From: Deltaproteobacteria bacterium
GTDB lineage: Bacteria; Desulfobacterota; JADFXK01
Assembly (NCBI GenBank): GCA_015233285.1
Contig: JADFYA010000046.1
Coordinates: forward strand, 1 to 14,499
Length of the DNA stretch: 14,499 nt
Direction: 5' to 3'
The translations under genes were made by a program, and so were the position numbers. Within the stretch, counting starts at the first letter, position 1, and the number at the start of each line of letters is the position of its first letter. The notes below the pieces were generated by a model, which had not been told where the DNA came from, searched no databases, and worked only from the letters and a program-made list of their open reading frames with translations. Positions 1 through 5,045 of this stretch are shown piece by piece.

Positions 1-227
1 TTTCGGTTAGGCACAAATCGTGAAGCGAACTCAGGCGAGGCCACCTGAGCAAACGTCCAGTCCTTGTTCTTATCTTCCAACAGGTCCAGATGCAAGCTCA
101 ATCCATAGGAATCCCGGCCCGGCTCCAGGATCACCGGCAGAGCGGCCAACAGGACGCCGGTTGGACAAAACACAAAAATTATCAGCCCGGCACAAAGAGT
201 AAAGATTGGGAAGAAAGATATCCTCAT
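1..227 (-). CDS. 7TMR-DISM sensor protein, N-terminal part only (tandem paralog of the next gene)
   Basis: Only about the first 75 codons are in the window; the rest lies beyond position 1. The start is the ATG at 227-225, because an ATG six bases upstream (233-231) is followed at once by TAG. An AAGG sequence lies about 10 bases upstream. The translation begins with a hydrophobic signal segment (MRISFFPIFTLCAG...) and then aligns without gaps to the complete gene at 243-2621. From the shared PVILE onward, 33 of 46 residues are identical, including LDLLED, AQVASPEFA and RFVPNRK. This is the start of the extracytoplasmic 7TMR-DISMED2 sensor domain. Only 15 bases separate it from the stop of the upstream paralog, so the two are probably co-transcribed. 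Which output domain follows (GGDEF, histidine kinase or other) cannot be seen. Confidence 0.85.
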   Translation of the reverse strand, partial: MRISFFPIFTLCAGLIIFVFCPTGVLLAALPVILEPGRDSYGLSLHLDLLEDKNKDWTFAQVASPEFASRFVPNR

Positions 228-242
228 CTACATCTTGCCTTC

Positions 243-2621
243 TTACGCTAAGAACGGATCAGGCTGACCTTCCAGACCGGACTGGAATCCAATTTTTTCC
301 AATCCATATTTGGTTGGTTCAAAGAACCGATAACCGCCTTTGCCCGATTCCTTGATGCGGTACATGGCCGCATCGGCCTTTCTGATCAATGTATCCAGAT
401 CATCGCCGTCAAAGGGGAAAATGCTGATACCGATGCTTACTCCCAGGTGACAGACATCACCGTCGATGCCGCAGGGGAGTGATATTTGGCCCATAATCTT
501 TTGCGCGATTATTCCGGCATCCAAATAGTTGGTTAAGTCTTCCGAAATGATGACGAATTCATCTCCTCCGATGCGGGCCGCAGTGTCCATTTCCCGGAGA
601 GATGACCGAATGCGTTGGGCCATCATCCGCAGCACTTCATCACCGGCCCGGTGGCCCAGCCGGTCATTCACCGGTTTAAAGTTGTCCAGGTCAAGATAAA
701 AAACGGCCATTTGTTTGCCGGAACGCTTCGCCCTGGCCCTGAGGTGATCAAATAATTCATTCAGGAAACGGCGGTTGGCCAGTCCGGTCAAACTGTCGTG
801 ATTGGCCAGGTGCTTGATCTCTTCTTTTGCTCGATGGTGGACCAGGGCATTGGTGATTATTTGTCCCACAATTTTCAAAAGCGCCGTGTCATTTTCCGGC
901 CAGTGATGATAGTCCGGATCAGCATTCAGGCCGACCAGTCCGAGCAGTTCCTCGTGATAGACCAATGGGGCGAGCAACAAAGACTTAGCCCCCAAGCGGC
1001 TGAAAAAAGCTTTTTCCTTTGATGCGGTTTCCGGCAAGTCAGCCAGTCTCATCTCGATTACGGCCTCCTGGTGACGCAACTTGTCAACAAGCCAGGAAAG
1101 ATCATCTGCGGCGCCCTGACCGTCGGAAAAAGGACCAGATGTGGCCGCACCGGAACGGCTCCATTGATAACACTGTTTGACCCTGGCGCTCTGCGGTTCC
1201 AAGACCAGGGCATAGCTCTGGTCACCGGCACAGAACCAACCAATCATCGAAAGGACTTTGTTAATTTCCCGGTCGGTGTCCTCCGGCGATAACGATGAAG
1301 CCATAAAATCTGTGGAGATGGCCGCCACCATCTGCTCGAATGTCACCCGGTAACTGAGTTCATCAACAGCCTTGTTCAATTCGCGAGTGCGTTCAGAGAC
1401 CTTTTCCTCCAGCGTCCGTTGACTGTCCTCCTGAACGGTGCGGTATTTGTCGGTTAAGACCAAAGACAACATCGCCCCGGCGAGAGCAAAGATGACCAAC
1501 CAGTCGGTCGAGTTTATCGGACTGAGCGGCAGAAAGCCCGCCCCTCCTAGAATATGAACTACAAGAATGGCCAGGATCAAGACCCAGGACCCGACATAAT
1601 ATCGGACGCCCTTTTGTCCTAGGAGCCAACAACGAAGGCCGGCATAGACCAGAAGCCCGCTCCCCATCAGCGTAACCACATATGAAGTAATATTAGCAAA
1701 ATAAAAATTGAAGAAAGTGGCCAGGGCCACCCCGATATTGAGGCCAATGACTCCATTAAGCAGTTTGTGGACCAGGGGAGTAACTTCTTTTGTCTTGAGG
1801 GCGTGTTGGGAAAAGATGATCAGAAAAACCATAGCGAGCTGCCCGCCCACATGGACCCCCCACATGGACCACTGCATATGATCCGGCCCCAAAAACCGGG
1901 CAGCCAGTCCGGTCAGGCATGACAGGTACAAAACAGCGAAACAGAGGGTCAGCACATAATAAATAGCATTATTTTCTCGGAGAATAAAAAAAACAAAAAT
2001 GTTATAGAGGACCATCACCAGAAAGACACCAAAGGATAGTCCCTGAACCAACCGCTTGTTCAAGAGATACTCGGCAAAGGCCTGGGGGGTGCGGAGAGTC
2101 AAGGGGGCTCTCATGGCGCCTTCGGTTTCCAGCCGCAGATAGATCATTTGCTTTTCCTGCGGCCGGACGGTTAACCGGAAAAGATGGCCGGAGAAATCCA
2201 CATCCCTGTCTTTCAAAGGTAAAAGGCTTCCCGATCTCTTGGCCGTGATTGAACCGTCGGCATGCACAATATACAGGTCGATCCGGTTCATGATCACGTA
2301 ATCTAATTCCAGGAGCCAGTCCGGTTCCGGTGATGATTGATTATCAATCCGGCACCTCAACCAGTAGGCCGACCGGGTGAAACCTAGATTAAGCAAGGGC
2401 TTCCGGTTGGGCACAAATCGTGCCGCGAACTCCGGTGAGGCCACCTGAGCTATCGTCAATTCCTTGTGGCGATCCTCCAACAGGTCCAGATTCAAGCTCA
2501 ATTCATATAACGCATGGTTTTTTTCCAGGATTACCGGCGGAGCGGCCCACAGTAAGCCGGCTGGGAAGAGGGCCAACAGAATGAGCGCAACACAACTGAT
2601 TGGGATTAGCGGCATCCTCAT
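243..2621 (-). CDS. 7TMR-DISM membrane receptor with GAF and GGDEF domains (diguanylate cyclase)
   Basis: Predicted membrane-bound diguanylate cyclase making c-di-GMP from two GTP in response to an extracytoplasmic signal. Residue numbers count from the ATG at 2627. A signal segment spans residues 1-29 and a 7TMR-DISMED2-like sensor about 33-182. Seven hydrophobic segments follow at about 192-393, a short coiled coil at 395-428, a GAF-like domain at about 430-597 and a GGDEF domain at about 606-775. The catalytic GGDEF is intact (687-691). An RxxD inhibitory site (R678, D681) stands exactly five residues before it, so the enzyme is probably active and product-inhibited. I prefer the ATG at 2621 over 2627: it aligns with the only possible start of the tandem paralog and has GGCGAG six bases upstream. 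The gene follows rnpB and its terminator; no convincing promoter was seen in the 60 bases before it. Confidence 0.93.
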   Translation of the reverse strand: MRMPLIPISCVALILLALFPAGLLWAAPPVILEKNHALYELSLNLDLLEDRHKELTIAQVASPEFAARFVPNRKPLLNLGFTRSAYWLRCRIDNQSSPEPDWLLELDYVIMNRIDLYIVHADGSITAKRSGSLLPLKDRDVDFSGHLFRLTVRPQEKQMIYLRLETEGAMRAPLTLRTPQAFAEYLLNKRLVQGLSFGVFLVMVLYNIFVFFILRENNAIYYVLTLCFAVLYLSCLTGLAARFLGPDHMQWSMWGVHVGGQLAMVFLIIFSQHALKTKEVTPLVHKLLNGVIGLNIGVALATFFNFYFANITSYVVTLMGSGLLVYAGLRCWLLGQKGVRYYVGSWVLILAILVVHILGGAGFLPLSPINSTDWLVIFALAGAMLSLVLTDKYRTVQEDSQRTLEEKVSERTRELNKAVDELSYRVTFEQMVAAISTDFMASSLSPEDTDREINKVLSMIGWFCAGDQSYALVLEPQSARVKQCYQWSRSGAATSGPFSDGQGAADDLSWLVDKLRHQEAVIEMRLADLPETASKEKAFFSRLGAKSLLLAPLVYHEELLGLVGLNADPDYHHWPENDTALLKIVGQIITNALVHHRAKEEIKHLANHDSLTGLANRRFLNELFDHLRARAKRSGKQMAVFYLDLDNFKPVNDRLGHRAGDEVLRMMAQRIRSSLREMDTAARIGGDEFVIISEDLTNYLDAGIIAQKIMGQISLPCGIDGDVCHLGVSIGISIFPFDGDDLDTLIRKADAAMYRIKESGKGGYRFFEPTKYGLEKIGFQSGLEGQPDPFLA

Positions 2622-2688
2622 CCACATCTCGCCATTTTACGTTTGAAAAGGATTGATTGACGGCGTCCAGGGGCACTTGTGGAATAAA

Positions 2689-2716
2689 CCGCGGAGAAGT
2701 AAAGATCTCGCCGCGG
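2689..2716 (-). terminator. Probable intrinsic terminator of rnpB
   Basis: On the minus strand, CCGCG and GAGA pair with TCTC and CGCGG, with a two-base bulge (GC) and an eight-base loop. TTTATT follows at 2688-2683. It lies 17 bases beyond the outer helix of the RNase P RNA and before the DISM/GGDEF gene, which is where an rnpB terminator is expected. The U-tract is short and interrupted, so termination may be incomplete. Confidence 0.5.
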
Positions 2717-2743
2717 TTCAATAAACTACAATAACCGGGAGGA

Positions 2744-3129
2744 GGTTCGACCAGGCCATAAGCCGGGTTCTGTTTCCCCCGCCGGTTACCCCGCGGGAGA
2801 TGGCGATCATTCCTCTAGGGCGGCGGTTACCCGACGCCTCAAGCAACCAACCCGGGAGTCTCGGGCGGGCCGCCCTCAAACACTCCCCTATTCGGTCTTG
2901 CTCCGGGTGGGGTTTACCTAGCTCTTCCGGTCACCCGGAAGACTGGTGAGCTCTTACCTCACCGTTTCACCCTTACCTCACTTGCGCGAGGCGGTTTGCT
3001 TTCTGTGGCACTATCCTTGAGGTCACCCTCACTGGGCGTTACCCAGCACCCTGCCCTGCGGAGCCCGGACTTTCCTCTCGTCAGCCGGATATAACCGGCC
3101 GGCCGGCGATCACCTGTCCTGGTCGAACC
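2744..3129 (-). ncRNA. rnpB: RNase P RNA (type A), catalytic subunit for tRNA 5' maturation
   Basis: The minus strand carries the universal conserved blocks of bacterial RNase P RNA in the right order. These are GAGGAAAGTCCGGGCTC near the 5' end, GGGCAGGGTGCTGGGTAACG, CAAACCGCC, GTAAGGGTGAAACGGTG, GGTAAGAGCTCACC, CCCACCCGGAGCAAG, AGAGGAATGATCGCC and ACAGAACCCGGCTTAT. The ends are set by a perfect 12-bp P1 helix: GGTTCGACCAGG (3129-3118) pairs with CCTGGTCGAACC (2755-2744). The overall order is that of ancestral type A, and the core is about 386 nt. An extra 8-bp helix lies just outside P1 (3139-3132 with 2740-2733), so the primary transcript probably covers at least 3139-2733. The RNA acts with the RnpA protein in the cytoplasm. 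Identification is very secure; the exact termini are inferred from pairing. Confidence 0.97.
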
Positions 3130-3146
3130 ATTCCCGGTTTTTGTCA

Positions 3147-3176
3147 AATTTAGAAATACATTTTTGAAGATGCCGA
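3147..3176 (-). promoter_or_regulatory. Possible sigma-70 promoter for rnpB
   Basis: A TAAATT element (3152-3147) lies about eight bases before the start of the extended P1 helix at 3139. A weak -35-like TCGGCA (3176-3171, four of six matches to TTGACA) stands 18 bases upstream. The -35 overlaps the 3' arm of the hairpin at 3172-3206. This is inference from position and weak matches only. Confidence 0.3.
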
Positions 3177-3206
3177 CGCTGTTCCCTAAAAGGAAACCTG
3201 GTCGGC
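3172..3206 (-). terminator. Stem-loop between the flavin oxidoreductase gene and rnpB
   Basis: On the minus strand, GCCGAC pairs with GTCGGC (6 bp) and GTTTCC with GGGAAC (6 bp including one U-G). They are separated by a symmetric 3x3 internal loop (CAG/AGC) and closed by a TTTTA loop. It lies 58 bases after the stop of the oxidoreductase gene and could end that transcript, but no U-tract follows it on this strand. A TTTT run follows on the plus strand, where one pair becomes a C-A mismatch. The function is uncertain: terminator, processing signal or transcript-stabilising structure. Confidence 0.4.
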
Positions 3207-3264
3207 TTTTGTCAGGCTGATTTTTTTGACTTATCGTGTTCTATCTTCCAGCCCCGACATCGCG

Positions 3265-4380
3265 TTATGTTTGAAGTTTAGATTTCCAGAGCTGCATCTT
3301 TTCCTTGGGCCAGCTAGCACACAGAGCGGGGCGGCCCTTCATGATCATCTGGAGGCAGACGTCACACTCCGGGTTGCAATGATGAATCTCGTCTTCTTTC
3401 CCCGCCTGCACCTTTTTGGGCCATTCCGGATCGGCCCAGAGCACCCGCGCCAGGCCGATTAAATCCGCCTGCCCCGAGGCCACGATCTCTTCGGCCAGGG
3501 CGCCGCCGGCAATCCGCCCCGCGGTGATGACCGGCACGGAAACTTCCTGTTTGATCGCCGCGGCCAGGTCCGCCATATAGCCTTCTTTTCTTGCTTTTTC
3601 CACCATTTCCGGGAGGAAAAAGGACTCGTAGGTGCCGCCCATGACCGAGATATAAGCCACACCGGCCGCGGCCAGGCTTCGGGCAAATAAACGGGACTCC
3701 GCCAACTGGAGGCCGTCCGGGAGCCACTCGTCGGCCAGAAACCGATACCCCACCGGAAAATCTCCCACCGCCGCCTTGGCTGCAGCCACGACGTCTAAGG
3801 GAAATTTCCAGCGCGCCTCCAGTGACCCGCCGTAAATATCTGATCGCTGGTTCGTCCGGGGCGAGACAAACTGAGCCAGGAGGTAACCGGTGCCGCCATG
3901 CAATTCCACCATATCAAAGCCGGCCTGCTTGACCCGGAAGGCAGCCTGGGCAAACCGTCCGATGATGGCTTCGATTTCCTGAATGGTTAAGGCCCGGGGC
4001 ATCCGGCCAAAAGTCTCCACTGCCGACGGGGCGACAAAGTCCGGAGCGACAGCATATCTGCCGCCATGATTAATCTGCAGACAGGCCAGGGTCCCTTCCT
4101 GCTTGATCACCGCGGCCAGGCGGGATAGAGTCTCTATCTGGGCATCATCATCCACCCTGAGGCAGTGGTTGGAATTGCGGCCGACAGCATAGTCCACCGT
4201 GGCGTTTTCCACGACGACCAGGGCCACGCCGCTCTGGGCCATCAAGCGGTAATGATCCAAAATCAACTCAGACACGGCGCCGCCTTCATCAGCATAACCC
4301 AGATACAGCGGGGCCATGGTCAGCCGGTTCTTCAGCTTCACCCCACCCACTTCCAATTCTGAGAAAAGGTGCGAATACAT
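3265..4380 (-). CDS. NADH:flavin oxidoreductase / Old Yellow Enzyme family, single TIM-barrel domain
   Basis: FMN-dependent TIM-barrel oxidoreductase, 371 aa, probably cytoplasmic; its substrate is unknown. Family signatures are the N-terminal LKNRLTMAPL, INHGGRYA around residues 103-110, LTIQEIEAII (131-140), the active-site block HGGTGYLLAQFVSPRTNQRS followed by YGGS (161-186), VITAGRI (284-290) and DLIGLARVLWADP (307-318). The C-terminal tail has four cysteines (C335, C339, C342, C354) where 2,4-dienoyl-CoA reductase relatives bind a 4Fe-4S cluster. The protein ends soon after, without the NAD(P)H/FAD domains of FadH or trimethylamine dehydrogenase, so electrons must come from a separate donor. 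The usual HxxN or HxxH active-site pair is HxxT here (H161, T164). The start is ATG at 4380 with GGAGGGGG about six bases upstream. No obvious operon partner; about 70 bases separate it from the DUF3795 gene upstream. Confidence 0.9.
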   Translation of the reverse strand: MYSHLFSELEVGGVKLKNRLTMAPLYLGYADEGGAVSELILDHYRLMAQSGVALVVVENATVDYAVGRNSNHCLRVDDDAQIETLSRLAAVIKQEGTLACLQINHGGRYAVAPDFVAPSAVETFGRMPRALTIQEIEAIIGRFAQAAFRVKQAGFDMVELHGGTGYLLAQFVSPRTNQRSDIYGGSLEARWKFPLDVVAAAKAAVGDFPVGYRFLADEWLPDGLQLAESRLFARSLAAAGVAYISVMGGTYESFFLPEMVEKARKEGYMADLAAAIKQEVSVPVITAGRIAGGALAEEIVASGQADLIGLARVLWADPEWPKKVQAGKEDEIHHCNPECDVCLQMIMKGRPALCASWPKEKMQLWKSKLQT

Positions 4381-4453
4381 GACTTACCCCCTCCAGGTTT
4401 CTATGAAAAAGCATTATCCCCATTAATGCGGTTCTTGCTCCTACGACAAAATA

Positions 4454-4945
4454 CTAGTCCAAATCCAACGTTACGTTACACTGATTACATTTTACAACGC
4501 CCCGGAAAACTTTATGGCCGCATTCGGGACAAATATAGCGGGCCTCCTCATCCTCAATCCATTTTTCAGTACCAAATTTTCGCCAATACGGAATGGCCCG
4601 CAAAATAACCTTCTTGCCGATAGCCATGGGGAAATTTTCAATATACCGGCAAGGAAATTCATCGCATTGATGACATCCGGTGTAACCCTTATCCTTGGTG
4701 CAGTTTCTGATCTCACACTGTTGACAATGCATAAAAAGTTCACCGGACAAGCAGCCACGGCACTTAATATCTTCTGGGGAAAGCTCTTCACTATTGGGGA
4801 GCGTACCTTTGCCATGGATATTGCCCTGGTAGAGATTGACCAACCGCTCCTTGAATTTGTGATTATTATCCCGGTCAGCGATATAAATGGCACAGACGCC
4901 ACAATAAAGGCCACAGGGTGCCACAAAATCCGGATTTATTTCCAT
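4454..4945 (-). CDS. DUF3795-type cysteine-rich protein with C-terminal zinc ribbon
   Basis: 163 aa of unknown function. The N-terminal PCGLYCGVC (C11, C15, C18) is the hallmark of the DUF3795 family of small, presumably metal-binding proteins of anaerobes. A further cysteine group follows (C62, C65, C74, C77, C82, C91, C94, C99). The C-terminus adds a separate rubredoxin/zinc-ribbon-like knuckle, C139-x2-C142-x10-C153-x2-C156. In all there are 15 cysteines and no membrane segment or signal peptide. The start is ATG at 4945: the family begins at this point, and GGGGGG stands about eight bases before it. The frame is open upstream to 5086, but that part overlaps the M16 gene end and does not look like protein. 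The gene lies 100 bases after the M16 peptidase gene. Confidence 0.8.
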   Translation of the reverse strand: MEINPDFVAPCGLYCGVCAIYIADRDNNHKFKERLVNLYQGNIHGKGTLPNSEELSPEDIKCRGCLSGELFMHCQQCEIRNCTKDKGYTGCHQCDEFPCRYIENFPMAIGKKVILRAIPYWRKFGTEKWIEDEEARYICPECGHKVFRGVVKCNQCNVTLDLD

Positions 4946-4980
4946 TATTCCAACCCCCCAAATTATCCCATGCACGGTAA

Positions 4981-5006
4981 AGCTTCGGGCCGTAAGGCCT
5001 GCGAGC
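4981..5006 (-). promoter_or_regulatory. Imperfect hairpin between the M16 gene and the DUF3795 gene
   Basis: On the minus strand, AGCT-CG-GGCC pairs with GGCC-CG-AGCT around a TTAC loop, with small bulges (CA on one side, A on the other). Only TTT follows. It sits in the 100-base gap after the M16 stop. It may be a weak terminator for the peptidase gene or a structured leader for the next gene; neither can be decided from sequence. Confidence 0.3.
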
Positions 5007-5045
5007 TGGATAAATTGAATACCTAAACGAACTCTTTGTAATCCG

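Noticed and set aside
4514..5026. Plus-strand open frame of 170 codons
   Set aside because: It is antisense to the DUF3795 gene, whose cysteine pattern proves the minus frame; the plus frame has no family features.
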